This document shows, piece by piece, positions 23,868-35,127 of a stretch of 64,000 nucleotides of DNA. The notes beneath the pieces were generated by a model. That model was not told where the DNA came from. It made no database searches and saw nothing but the letters and a program-made list of their open reading frames with translations. Position 1 is the stretch's first letter. Each line of letters starts with the position of its first letter. A program made the translations under genes and the position numbers. This DNA comes from Mantis religiosa (Eukaryota > Arthropoda > Insecta > Mantodea > Mantidae): the NCBI GenBank assembly GCA_030765055.1, contig CM060950.1, positions 22,700,376-22,764,375 of the forward strand, given 5' to 3'.

Positions 23868-26037
23868 TAGAGTCAACATAAAATATTCAGTGCCACGGCC
23901 GGGATTTGAACCACTTATCTCCTGGTTTCATTCCAGTCACCCATTGAGCTACCATGGCCAAGTTGCCGTCGTGACATTAAATTCTCCAATTGACTCATAT
24001 ATTTCTCCGGTAAACCACTAGGGGTTCTGGCATTCGAGATCCACCGTTTGTGGTGACTTACTATCGTAAGTACTTGAGTCCCAGGCTTCATCATTTAACT
24101 CTTATTATTTCAGTCACTTGATGGAAATTAATCATTTCTTCACACTAGCCGCACATAGGCTAAGGTCTTTGATAGATAGAGTCAACATGAAAAATTCAAT
24201 GGCACGGCCGGGATTTGAACCACGGATGTCCTGATTTCCGTCCAGTTGCTCTAACCCATTGAGCTACCCTGGCCAAGTTGCCGTCGTGACATTAAATTCT
24301 CCAATTGACTCATATATTTCTCCGGTAAACCACTAGGGGTTCTGGCATTCGAGATCCACCGTTTGTGGTGACTTACTATCGTAAGTACTTGAGTCCCAGG
24401 CTTCATCATTTAACTCTTATTATTTCAGTCACTTGATGGAAATTAATCATTTCTTCACACTAGCCGCACATAGGCTAAGGTCTTTGATAGATAGAGTCAA
24501 CATGAAAAATTCAATGGCACGGCCGGGATTTGAACCACGGATGTCCTGATTTCCGTCCAGTTGCTCTAACCCATTGAGCTACCCTGGCCAAGTTGCCGTC
24601 GTGATATTAAATTCTCCAATTGACTCATATATTTCTCCGGTAAACCACTAGGGGTTCTGGCATTCGAGATCCACCGTTTGTGGTGACTTACTATCGTAAG
24701 TACTTGAGTCCCAGGCTTCATCATTTAACTCTTATTATTTCAGTCACTTGATGGAAATTAATCATTTCTTCACACTAGCCGCACATAGGCTAAGGTCTTT
24801 GATAGATAGAGTCAACATGAAAAATTCAATGGCACGGCCGGGATTTGAACCACGGATGTCCTGATTTCCGTCCAGTTGCTCTAACCCATTGAGCTACCCT
24901 GGCCAAGTTGCCGTCGTGACATTAAATTCTCCAATTGACTCATATATTTCTCCGGTAAACCACTAGGGGTTCTGGCATTCGAGATCCACCGTTTGTGGTG
25001 ACTTACTATCGTAAGTACTTGAGTCCCAGGCTTCATCATTTAACTCTTATTATTTCAGTCACTTGATGGAAATTAATCATTTCTTCACACTAGCCGCACA
25101 TAGGCTAAGGTCTTTGATAGATAGAGTCAACATGAAAAATTCAATGGCACGGCCGGGATTTGAACCACGGATGTCCTGATTTCCGTCCAGTTGCTCTAAC
25201 CCATTGAGCTACCCTGGCCAAGTTGCCGTCGTGACATTAAATTCTCCAATTGACTCATATATTTCTCCGGTAAACCACTAGGGGTTCTGGCATTCGAGAT
25301 CCACCGTTTGTGGTGACTTACTATCGTAAGTACTTGAGTCCCAGGCTTCATCATTTAACTCTTATTATTTCAGTCACTTGATGGAAATTAATCATTTCTT
25401 CACACTAGCCGCACATAGGCTAAGGTCTTTGATAGATAGAGTCAACATGAAAAATTCAATGGCACGGCCGGGATTTGAACCACGGATGTCCTGATTTCCG
25501 TCCAGTTGCTCTAACCCATTGAGCTACCCTGGCCAAGTTGCCGTCGTGAGATTAAATTCTCCAATTGACTCATATATTTCCCCGGTAAACCACTAGGGGT
25601 TCTGGCATTCGAGATCCACCGTTTGTGGTGACTTACTATCGTAAGTACTTGAGTCCCAGGCTTCATCATTTAACTCTTATTATTTCAGTCACTTGATGGA
25701 AATTAATCATTTCTTCACACTAGCCGCACATAGGCTAAGGTCTTTGATAGATAGAGTCAACATGAAAAATTCAATGGCACGGCCGGGATTTGAACCACGG
25801 ATGTCCTGATTTCCGTCCAGTTGCTCTAACCCATTGAGCTACCCTGGCCAAGTTGCCGTCGTGATATTAAATTCCCCAATTGACTCATATATTTCCCTGG
25901 TAAACAACTAGGGGCTCTCGCATCCGAGATACACTGTTTGTGGCGACTTACTATCGTAAGTACTCGAGTCCCAGGCTTCATCATTTAACGCTTATTATTT
26001 TAGTTAATTGTTTGAAATTGATCATTTCTTCATGACG
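23868..26037 (-). repeat. Tandem array 1: 315-bp unit containing a tRNA-like segment
   Basis: The landmark agttgccgtc recurs at 23961, 24276, 24591, 24906, 25221, 25536 and 25851, an exact 315-bp period six times. Inner units differ by only a few bases; the outer ones are more diverged. Each inner unit carries a 73-nt tRNA-like segment on the minus strand (plus-strand starts 24201, 24516, 24831, 25146, 25461, 25776). It has a D-arm gctcaatgggttagagc, a B box gtggttcaaatccc and a partly paired acceptor (GCCAGGG with CCGTGCC). About 200 bp of unit lies upstream of the tRNA part, unlike a standard SINE. Confidence 0.92.
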
Positions 26038-26106
26038 GCAACTTGGCCGTCAAAGACCTTAGCCTATGTGCGACCAGTGTGAAGAAATGATTAATTTCCA
26101 TCAATT
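26035..26106 (+). repeat. Inverted end of array 1
   Basis: Right after gacggcaacttggcc the sequence switches to the opposite orientation of the same unit (gaccttagcctatgtgcg through catcaattaactaaa). The array therefore ends in an inverted junction. The same ending, followed by an A tail, closes the single copy at 56371. Confidence 0.75.
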
Positions 26107-26450
26107 AACTAAAATATAATTGCACTGCTTTCAACATTTATTTTTGGATTTGTGAGAAAACTTCCCTGTTAGAAAAAAAAAGGAAATTTACATTCAATTT
26201 AACACATCCAACTTAGTTAATATGACCTCTCAGATAGCAAATTTTTTATTCTGTATTCATTTTATACGTGATTCACTTGTTTTACGCAAAAAAAAAACAG
26301 TATTTTCTAAATTTATTTTGTGATTTGTGAGAATACCTTACGGGATAGAAAAAAAAAAAAACATTAAACTACACTCATTTTAGTACACCCAAGTTAGTTA
26401 ATATGACCTCTAAAATTGCAAACCGGCGAACAAAAGCTCTATTTTGCATA
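26107..26450 (+). repeat. Short satellite, about 160-180-bp unit (copy group 1)
   Basis: Two units share gttaatatgacctct (26217 and 26397), tttatacgtgattcacttg, and ttgtgatttgtgagaat. The group ends with gcaaaccggcgaa. A second group at 33205-33990 ends at the same point. Confidence 0.7.
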
Positions 26451-26529
26451 CAATGTTATTGTTGTAGTAGTATTGCTCAGACGTACATGAAAGTACGAGG
26501 CCTGTTCAATAAAGAATGATCACACATTT

Positions 26530-27580
26530 TTTTTTAACAACGTGCCTTTACTCATCCTCATAATTTTGATAGTCCTTCTCAAAATAGTCTCCCCTGAATG
26601 CGCTGCACTTGTCCCAGCGCTTTTGTCAGTCTTCGAAGACATGCTGGAAACCATTTTTGAGAGATCCTTCAAAATCGCCTCCACAGCCTTCACCACTGCT
26701 TCTGATGATGGATAATGCCCCCCATGAAGGCATTTCTTCAAGTTAGGGAACAGAAAAAAGTCACATGGGGCTAAATCCGGACTATAGAAAGGGTGAGTTT
26801 TGCAAGATATTCAGCAACAACATTGGCAATATGCGACCGCGCATTATCGTGGTGCAGCATCCAACCTGCTTCACGGAAATGTGGTCTTTTGCGCCTGATA
26901 TGGACTTGAAATATTTTCAGGACATACCTGTAGTATTGTCCAGTTACTGATGTGTGTGCAGGTACAACATGCTCATAAACCATTCCATGCATATCAAAGA
27001 ATGAGATGACCATAACTTTCCCAGCAGAATCAACCACTATTTCCTTTTTGGAGAAGTTGGTGATGAAGGAGATTTCCACACTGAGCTTTGCTGTTTGCTC
27101 TCAGGATCAAAATGATGTAACCAAGTTTCATCAGCAATGATTAGCCCGCCTCGGTAGCTCAGATGGTAGCGTGTCTGCCTCACGTTCAAGAGGTCTCGAG
27201 TTCGAATCTCGGTCAGGGCGAGTTACCTGGATAAGGTTTCTCCGGGGTTTTACCTTATCCTGAAAGACGAATGTCGGGTAGCTCTAAGCTCCATGGATAT
27301 ATTTGAGCATCATTTCACCCATTTCATTCATCGTCCGATATGACTTAACGTTGGAGGACGTAAAATACAATGGTTACATTTGAAAGAAACTCCGGATCTT
27401 CCTCTAACATCAACTTTAACTGCATGTTATTATCGTGCTGCTCAAAAGGTTTCCCTGGCTTTATCTTTGTTCACACAAACATCTCAGATAACGCACTGAT
27501 TATTGTCGAAAGAGTGAGAGGGGTACTGGCGCGCTTCTCAGATGTTTCCTAAGCACCAATGAACGCATCACTTCAGCCAA
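26530..27580 (-). pseudogene. mariner transposase relic (DD34D type)
   Basis: Minus-strand reading gives FFDMHGMVYEHVVPA (first Asp region), LHHDNARSHIANVVAEYLAK (second Asp), then after a frameshift YSPDLAPCDFFLFPNLKKCL (third Asp), and a C-terminus ending near 26530. This is the DD34D catalytic layout of mariner transposases, enzymes that excise at TA sites. A frameshift separates the second and third Asp, and the family 1 SINE at 27143 cuts the N-terminal half. The 27400-27640 part is further rearranged by an inverted repeat. The catalytic triad residues are still encoded, in two frames. Confidence 0.8.
27143..27367 (+). mobile_element. tRNA-derived SINE, family 1, nested in mariner
   Basis: Best-preserved copy: A-box-like tagctcagatgg, B box gagttcgaatctc, body gagttacctggataagg and end gttggaggacgtaaaa. 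A short caatg duplication flanks it (near 27136 and 27369), consistent with insertion into the mariner ORF. Confidence 0.88.
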
Positions 27581-27643
27581 TATTATCTGAGAGTTTCTAT
27601 TAACAAAGATAAAGCCAGGGTAACCTTTTGAGTAGCACGGTAA
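27436..27643. repeat. Inverted repeat inside the mariner, arms of about 58 bp
   Basis: The left arm (tgctgctcaaaagg ... ctcagataa, 27436-27494) pairs with the right arm (27587-27643), whose reverse complement reads tgctactcaaaagg ... ctcagataa, at roughly 85 percent identity across about 90 bp of loop. This is not a normal mariner feature. Confidence 0.7.
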
Positions 27644-27849
27644 TACCTCCATTACAGCGGTAGGCGATACTGAACATGTCTAAACTTGTCTGGTTCTCAC
27701 AGGCGGGAACCAGGAGTCCCGACAAAGTAACTACTACGGCGTGTTTGTTTCACATTAAGCTAACAGAATATAATAAGATTGAATTATAGTGCGAAAAATT
27801 ATGACCGTAAAAAACTTATGATCGTTCTTTATTGAACAGACCTCGTATT

Positions 27850-28202
27850 TTGTGAGCTATAAGAAGTAATTTGTCTCCTAAGTACTCCAGCGTTAAGATA
27901 TGCCTTTGTGTAAAGATGGTAATGCATAAACAAATATACATCGTTTCTACTCCAACGTAATTGCATAATATTGCTGGTAGAGATACATACGTTATTCCTT
28001 TTTGACATGTGTTAGTTGATTATATTCTGGTTACGTGATGCCAAGGAACAGGTGTACCGTATTACCTGATAATAACATCTATAAAAAACATGAAGAAACC
28101 TTGTTTGTGTATTCACCATGCAACTTCACTTGGGTTTAACACTGGTACTAATTAGTGTGTTACGGGGAGTACTGTTGCCTTTTGGTTGGATACCACAGTA
28201 TA

Positions 28203-28205
<3 letters not shown>
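27850..28205. other. No recognisable gene
   Basis: Unassigned AT-rich sequence. Confidence 0.5.
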
Positions 28206-28277
<72 letters not shown>

Positions 28278-28279
28278 GG
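28206..28279. repeat. (GA)n microsatellite
   Basis: About 74 bp of GA repeat with one GGGA interruption near the end. Confidence 0.95.
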
Positions 28280-28474
28280 AGTGGATGTGATCGTAGCAAT
28301 AAAGCAAGCAATAGCGTACTTCCTGGCCCAACACACAACACACGAGAGAGTTCCATGACTGTTCATTTGGTTTCTAAGTATCACCTTTAAATTTTACATT
28401 CGATAAAATAACAACTCTCACAATTTATATTCATAGAAGGTAGTACACATATTTCATTTGTGATTGGAGGTATA

Positions 28475-29764
28475 GGGGAGATGCGCCCAGTGCTGCACAC
28501 CTAAGTTTTTTTCTTCAAAATTTAAAGAAAATGCAATGGTGAACAAGTAGCGTGTTACTATTCTCATGAAGCTAATAACATACATAAACAGCATTAGTAA
28601 TGAACATTCATGATCGCGAGTCATGTTGACTTTTAATAACTAAATTAAATATTAGTGATAACTGCGCAACTCAAAAAGTGTTTCCAGTACCGGACAAACG
28701 TAAATAAATACATATTTCGAAATAAAGGAAGATGAACTGCATAATAAAACAAAAGATAATTATTCTTACCATACTTTTTGTATTTTATATAAAACAGAAC
28801 ACGGTAACATGATAATATATTTTTCAAAACGTTCTCTATAGATTATAACAACAAAATAGCAATGTCTTAGAACTAATGAAACATTTTTTAAACAGTGATC
28901 ACATCTATAAAAATCAATGTTCTCTTGCCCTGTATATTCAATGTGTCCAACCCTTGCACGATACACACTGAACCCAAGCCTCGTCTGTGATTTCTAAGCA
29001 AATGATACACTCTGTTAGAACAGTTCAATCGACACTGGTTTTGGTTCCAAAATTTTCTTTTCTTTTAGTTCTTCTAAGGCTCTTCACTATTTCCAGTTGC
29101 TGCTGGCACAGAGTTAGAGCTAGGTTCTCTATTTATAGTTTTATTAATGTTAGTCTTGCGTCCCTTTGCTATTGGTTTGTTCTTCTATTTTTGTGCCTTT
29201 TCCTGCAACGTCAACTTACACAGAGTCTATGTTAATGTTTCAGCAATATATATTGCTACTCTCAGGCTCACTGATCTTTCTATCACACTATTTATTGCTT
29301 GTTTCATATTTTCTTCTAACAATTTTCCTTTCTTTTTGGCCTCCATGTTGACAGAATGCATATAAATAAAATTAATCTAATGTCAGTGCATGTTCAGGGG
29401 ATAAAAATATATCTTCACGTACGGTACTGGGAAAATTGCTATCGTACGGTACTGAGCAACTAACACGCATGTATGTATAACGTCATAGCATGGCCCGATT
29501 CTTTTAAACCGACACTGTATTTTGTGTTTGTGTCGTCTACTTAATACCAAATAATATGAGTACAAATACTTAATTAGTTCTTCACTGGACAAGGCAGCAG
29601 TAATGTCAGCAAGTTATTTACAGCACAGCTCCAGTTCACTACACAACTTCTCTGAACAATAACTTCTGATTCAACGGTTGGTATCAAAGATAGTTGTTTG
29701 TCTAAATACACACCATGAGCTTCTACGAGATACTGACACTGTGCGGTACTGGGCGCATCTCCCC
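28475..29764 (-). mobile_element. Internally deleted pogo-like DNA transposon
   Basis: Terminal inverted repeat GGGGAGATGCGCCCAGT is identical at both ends, and 23 of the first 25 positions match. TA flanks both sides (28473-28474 and 29765-29766). Length 1290 bp. The minus strand near 29355-29240 encodes MEAKKKGKLLEENMKQAINS and continues VIERSVSLRVA, a pipsqueak/CENP-B type helix-turn-helix. A degraded Cys-rich tail lies around 28960-28860. The catalytic core is missing, so this is a non-autonomous derivative. Confidence 0.75.
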
Positions 29765-29766
29765 TA

Positions 29767-30635
29767 ATGTAATCGCGGGTAAAGCGGATCAATATTTTGA
29801 AAATCTTCCACAAAGGCCCTATTTGTCACGTAAAAATGAAAGCATTTACCTTATATTGTAGCCAGGGCGTTCTAGAATATGCTAATTGATAACATTTTCG
29901 ATTAAAAATTTTCTGTATGCTTCCGTTTTCATTTTTATTCAGCGCGGAAACTAATCGTAATTGCCCGCAATGTGAGGATGAATAGGAGTGACATGGCAGA
30001 CGAATCGGAATGGGAAGGAAAACGGTGGAACATTCAATTAATCATGAGAACAAAATAACACATTTCTACACTTGTATATGAACTCGAGGTTATCTAGCAG
30101 GGCATATCCTCACGGAGTGAAAATTGAGCCCTCCCTCTGACGACCAGGGAGTTACCGAGTTGTCCCAAAAGGGCGCCCGACGCCTCCGTGGGGCTTTCCA
30201 TAGGGCAAGACCTAGAGACTAACAAGGCCCCCCCCCTATTCTGGTCCTGTGGACTCAAGATGGGATGGAAGTGGATACGCCATTTATGCGCACCAACTCC
30301 AAAATGGGAAGGCTACCGATATGACCTCGGTGGGGCCGCCGCCTGGTGATCTAGCACACCTTCTACTAGCTATGCTGGCTAGTACGCGGAAATATATGGT
30401 TTCCCTCAACCCCGTCCGGAGACGTACCCGATCTCCCACGGGTATCGGGAACCACTGCCCCTCGAGTCCAACCCAATCCGAACAACTCCCCTACGGAAGG
30501 CGCTCGGCAGTTCGGCCCGAGGTTCCTCTAGTAACGTCAGAGGTAGCACGAGTGCTAGGGGTCCGCAGCGCCCGCACCATCTTTATGCATCACAAACACA
30601 TTTTCCACATATGAATTCCTTCTTTCCCACAGCGC
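29767..30635. other. Unassigned, with a GC-rich island at about 30080-30600
   Basis: 30080-30600 is clearly richer in G+C than its surroundings and has an open plus-strand frame (30249-30611) that I do not recognise. It might be the 5' region of a retroelement or part of a retrogene. The rest is AT-rich and empty. Confidence 0.35.
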
Positions 30636-31237
30636 CCACCGAGCGGAATGGCTCAGGCTGTTTCGTCTGTGGCCCGCATTTGGGAGGCCCGGGTTCCATT
30701 CCTGTGACCGACCTACCTAACCCATGTGTTTTTCGGGGCTTTTCCTGGGTCGCTAGGGCGAATGCTGGGTAGGTTAATTACATCCACCAAATTTCCTTTC
30801 CCTTCATTTCATCTCCATTATCATTTCACGTCATCTCTCATCTGATGGTCTCTTTCAGGGTACAAGTGTAGGCGGATGTCTGGGCCGTGTGTGGTAGGAT
30901 GATATACTTTGAGGCAAACTACTTCCTCCTCCGGTAGGTCGGTTGCTAGTCTCCGCGCCTCTGCTGGGACCACTTCGGGAGCGCCACCCAGGGACCTTTG
31001 GGGCTCGGCTGCTGGGCTCGCTGCCGTTCCACATTAGGGCAGCGTGTCCGTTGTCCTGGCCTGTCGGGGGAAGTCTCTAAAAAAACTGTAGGGACCCTGT
31101 CCTCTCTACTGTCGTGACTCCTTGGGTAGGCCACTCTCTGTCTCCTTCGCCTCATCCTTCATTCCGGGGGTGCCCCACTTGGGGGCATAGGAACAATGGG
31201 CCCAGCATAGTGGCCTCCGCACCGAATCCTCTCCGTG
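30636..31237 (+). mobile_element. SINE family 2, full length
   Basis: Head gagcggaatggctcaggctg and B box gggttccattcctgtg (two changes), then the full body to ccgaatcctctccgtgc. Confidence 0.8.
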
Positions 31238-31470
31238 CTTGCCTCGGCAGCGTTCAAGAGGTCCCGAGTTTGAATCTCGATCAGGGTGAGTTACCTGGAT
31301 AAGGTTTCTTCCGGGGGTTTCTCTTTTCCTAAAAAGACGAATGTTGGGTGACTCTAATCTCTATGGACCCTGGGCTCATATGAGCATCATTTCACCCATT
31401 CCATTCATCGTCCGATATGACTTAATGTTGGAAGACGTAAATTACAAAAAAAAAAAAAAAAAAAATATCC
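31238..31470 (+). mobile_element. SINE family 1, head-deleted copy fused to family 2
   Basis: Starts gcctcggcag and jumps to cgttcaagaggtcccgag, so most of the A-box half is missing. It ends gttggaagacgtaaattac followed by a 22-bp poly-A. It directly abuts the family 2 SINE. Confidence 0.75.
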
Positions 31471-31529
31471 CCTCCGTAATGAAACCCTAAATCCCACAGC
31501 GCTCACACAGATTTCGTGGTACCATTCTC

Positions 31530-31612
31530 CATTTTTCTGAACTCAATTGAGCATTATTTAACCCATTTCATTCATCATCCAATATGACAGTTGGAGGACG
31601 TAAATAACATTA
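31530..31612 (+). mobile_element. SINE family 1, 3' tail only
   Basis: gagcattatttaacccatt through gttggaggacgtaaataac matches the last 75 bp of the family. Confidence 0.7.
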
Positions 31613-32146
31613 AAAAATAAATATAAAAATTATCCCCCGTCTTACCATAATCTCCTATGCCCGCTGTTGTAGTGGTATTTATTTTTGCCCGTTTGCAGCA
31701 CTGCTTAATTGACCATCATAGCAACAACGAGGATTGTGGATGCCAGAAAGTATGAATTTTCTGATGGCACAGGTTTCTGGAGCATTTGCAATACATATCC
31801 TTTATGAATCTATCTAAAACGAACTTAAATGTAACAAAATTGCAGAAATGGAGCAATTAGATACCTACTTTCCACAAAAGAAGCTCGATTTATCACTTAG
31901 ACTGAAGAAACACAATCGTATTACACTCTTGGTAACTGTCTCAGGTAACTAACTTCTTCGCCCACAAAGGTCGTTCCAACATAACAATGCACTACCGACC
32001 CCTAGGGAACACATTTGAAAAACTAATCCGAGTTGTCCGTACTTACCTCACAAAAAAATTTACAGGCACTTCAATATCAATGTAAACCCTTCCTAGATTA
32101 TAGGATAAATTTACCATGTAAAATATTATTCAGAATGTTTTAAAAA
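31613..32146. other. No recognisable gene
   Basis: Unassigned; short frames only. Confidence 0.5.
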
Positions 32147-32148
32147 AT

Positions 32149-32189
<41 letters not shown>

Positions 32190-32190
32190 G
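32147..32190. repeat. (ATC)n microsatellite
   Basis: About 14 units of ATC. On the minus strand it encodes an Asp run at the end of an unrecognised 82-codon frame. Confidence 0.9.
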
Positions 32191-32710
32191 ATCAGACCTC
32201 TCCAACACATGAGCCAACGAAGCAGGACTTATAGCTGTACGTCGTCTTCTTGATCCTCTATTTGTGAATTTCACAAATACTTCCATGTGCCTCAAACTTT
32301 TCAATAATGTATTTAATTGTAAGTCGTGTTGGAGCTTCTGTTTCACACACTCGCTTGTATTGACGCTGCACTTTAACGGATTTGTCAAATCTGATAAACC
32401 TCTTCAGAATGCATTTTCACTGCTCGAACGTCAAACCTACTACAGCCGTTTTGTTTTCTCACTATCGAGAGTCGAGCGAAAGACCATAACACAGTGCACT
32501 GACAATATCAGCACCCTCATGCAGCCTGACAAGGAACATATTCCTTTAAAGTTTAGTATAAGTGTAGATATATACAGAGTGTTAATGAACTACACCGAAA
32601 TATTTTCAGAGCAAGTGAAGATGTCTTAAATAAGTAATTTCAGATAGGGGACTTATGGCCTGTTGGTTCAAATGTGGAAGTTATGGCCAGTACGTCACTG
32701 CTTCTTTTTA
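32191..32710. other. Unrecognised overlapping frames
   Basis: An 82-codon minus frame (32388-32140) and a 121-codon plus frame (32264-32626) overlap. Neither has a recognisable motif, and at most one could be real. Confidence 0.3.
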
Positions 32711-32945
32711 TAATTTACGTCCTCCAACGTTAAGTCATATCGGACGAAGAATGAAATGGCTGAAATTATGCTCAAATGAGTCCAGGGTCCATGTAGCTTA
32801 GAGTTACCCGACATTTGCCTTTCGGAATGAGTGAAAGCACAAGAAAAAACGTAATCCAGGTAACTCAGCCTAACCGAGATTCGAACTAGGGACCTCTTGA
32901 ACGTGAGGCAGACACGCTACCGTCTACGCTACCAAGGTGGGCTAT
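32711..32945 (-). mobile_element. tRNA-derived SINE, family 1
   Basis: Complete from the ttacgtcctccaacg end to the head at ctaccaaggtgggc. The B box is gttcgaatctcgg on the minus strand. Confidence 0.85.
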
Positions 32946-33011
32946 GCTATTCCTGATGATAATACCTCTTGAGTGTACAACACACGAACATGAAGAAACG
33001 TGTCGGAGCAC

Positions 33012-33086
33012 TTTCTCTGGCGCAATGGTTATGACGTTAGATTTCCAGTGAAAGGTAAATGAGTTCGAGTCTCCTTCACCTTTTTT
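33012..33086 (+). tRNA. tRNA-like segment (tRNA-Arg-like pseudogene or SINE head)
   Basis: ctctggcgcaatggttatg gives an A-box-like 5' half and gagttcgagtctcc a good B box. The segment ends in cttcacc followed by six Ts, a polymerase III terminator. The 5' half resembles tRNA-Arg (ggcgcaatgg). The acceptor stem does not pair well, so a functional tRNA is unlikely. Confidence 0.35.
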
Positions 33087-33204
33087 GTATTTTTTTAAAT
33101 TGCTGTTTAGTTTTTTTAATAGTTCTTCTGTAATTTTAATTCTTATATAAATGTACCCACCTTACGGAGTAATTTCGCCTTGTGTGCAATTATTTACAAT
33201 TCTT

Positions 33205-33990
33205 TCTAACAAAGGTTGAATCCTCAGATTGGCAATTTGCATTATTTATTTACCTTATATGCAGTGTCGACGTCTTTACACCAAAAACAACATTTTCAAA
33301 GTTTATTTTATGATCTGGGAGAAACCTTTCGTGATTAAAAAATGGAAAGCACCATTCAATTTAGCACACCTAGTTAATATGACCTCTGAGATCGCAAATT
33401 TACATTCTGTATTTATTTTATACGTAATGAACGTGTTTTTACACCAAAAACAGTATTTTAAAAATTTATTTTATGATTTGGAAGACACCTTACGTCCTCC
33501 AACGTTCTGTCATATCCCACAATGAATGAAATGGGTGAAATGAGCCCAAGGTCTATAGAGCTTAGAGTTAGCTTTCATGATAAGGGAAAGTCCCGGAAAA
33601 AACCTTATCCAGGTAACTCACCCTGACCGATATTCGAACTCGGGACCTCTTGAACGTGAGGAAGACAAGCTACCATCTATGCTACCGAGGCGTGCGCCAT
33701 TCAGTTTAGCACACCTAGTTAATATGACCCTCAGATTGCCAATTTGCATTCTATATTTATTTTATACCTAATGAACGTGTTTTTACATCAAAGAGAGTAT
33801 TTTCAAAATTTATTTTATGATTTGTGGGAAACCTTATGTGATAGAAAATAAAATGGAAAGTACCATTCAATTTAGCTCATTAAAATTAGTTAACATCACC
33901 TTTCAGATCGCAAACCGGTGAAAAAATTATTTTGCAGGACAGGTTATTAATATAGGTATCTAATATAAGTTGACTTTGTGGATAAGCTCT
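33205..33990 (+). repeat. Short satellite, about 160-170-bp unit (copy group 2), SINE nested
   Basis: Units share cattcaatttagcacacc, agttaatatgacc, tttattttata and aaaatttattttatgattt. Steps of about 160 and 170 bp separate neighbouring units. One unit is broken by the SINE at 33487. The group ends gcaaaccggtgaa like the group at 26107. Confidence 0.75.
33487..33705 (-). mobile_element. tRNA-derived SINE, family 1
   Basis: ttacgtcctccaacg end, B box gttcgaatatcgg on the minus strand, and head at ctaccgaggcgtgc. About 20 bp shorter than other copies. Confidence 0.8.
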
Positions 33991-34732
33991 TTTACATTCA
34001 TTATTTTACAGTACCAGAATAATTAATAATTATAAAGGAAAATGCATGATATATCTAATATAAGCTGACTTTGTCTTTCTTTAGTGCTAACTTGCTTAAT
34101 TTTTAGACGTATCCCTCCCGCCTCACATGATGACGTAATATATAACTGAAGCATATGAAAGTTGAAGTATGAATATATGTTCCATTACGTTCAGTTTAGA
34201 AGTAAACTTGGAGTGTGATGAAAGTCAAGGATTATACGTTTGAGTGTGGAGGTATCTATGTTTGAAACTCTCAATTCTGCTGTAAGAACTAATGACATGC
34301 AATCAAAATAGTTGTTAGGTAACAAGGGACAAGTTTGCCTTGACACTGCTGTTCACGTCAAGCACCTACCTCGGGCAAACTATCAGATTCTCTCAAGTTC
34401 ACCAAAAGCACACGACAAAAACTCAGCTCTTTTGCCAGAAACCCAATCATTATGTTGGGCAGTTTGATGGCAAAGGTCATGTTCAGATCAATAGCCCATT
34501 AAAGCTTTCCGGATAGTCTCCTGGGAAATTAAACGTATGCTCACGATAACTTCATTTACAAATGGAACTAATGGCTATCTTGCTTAGCATATCTATTACA
34601 ACAGGCATGATATGATTTATAAATTAAATAACGATAGATAAAAACTGTAGAATGTGGAACGATCACCTGCGCGTCATATTCAGTTATAAGAATTTCCGGT
34701 TTTCGCAGGGTAGCCCAGCTTAGCCTATTTCT
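33991..34732. other. No recognisable gene
   Basis: Unassigned; nothing supported. Confidence 0.5.
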
Positions 34733-35096
34733 GCCTAGCGTAACATATATGTCACATAACAGACTGCCATTGTTTTTTCTTGTAGGCTATTGTATGTATT
34801 TCAGATAAGAACTCTTTATTATTGATATTTAGGCGGGTTTCTGCCAGTAGTAAGCAGGAGGAAGTGGGTGTGTGAGGCTTCAATTACCGAAGACTTTTTC
34901 TGAATTAGATTATGTCTTGCAATAAAAAGTAAGTATTGTTTTCTATCGCAGTATATCATACATTTGTGACAACTTTTACTTGACTACAAAGTTAAAGATG
35001 GTACAATTTATGACAAAGGTTGACCACAAAATGCAGTTAATTTTTATGGTAATAATCCAGATTTTAAGTTTGTGTTGCATATATGTTACGCTAGGC
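34733..35096. repeat. Perfect 19-bp inverted repeats 364 bp across
   Basis: gcctagcgtaacatatatg (34733-34751) recurs exactly inverted at 35078-35096. They lie just upstream of the piggyBac-like ORF, so they could be subterminal repeats of that element or ends of a small element. Confidence 0.6.
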
Positions 35097-35127
35097 GGAG
35101 CAGTCATTATAATGATTCTTTTTCAGA

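Larger units (their letters stand above)
26496..27845 (-). mobile_element. mariner element, both ends present, SINE nested
   Basis: Terminal inverted repeats CGAGGCCTGTTCAATAAAG (left) and CGAGGTCTGTTCAATAAAG (right, minus strand) are each flanked by TA (26494-26495 and 27846-27847). Without the nested SINE the element is about 1.13 kb. Confidence 0.85.

Noticed and set aside
23868..26037. CRISPR-like array
   Set aside because: Whole 315-bp units repeat, with no variable spacers, in a eukaryotic context.
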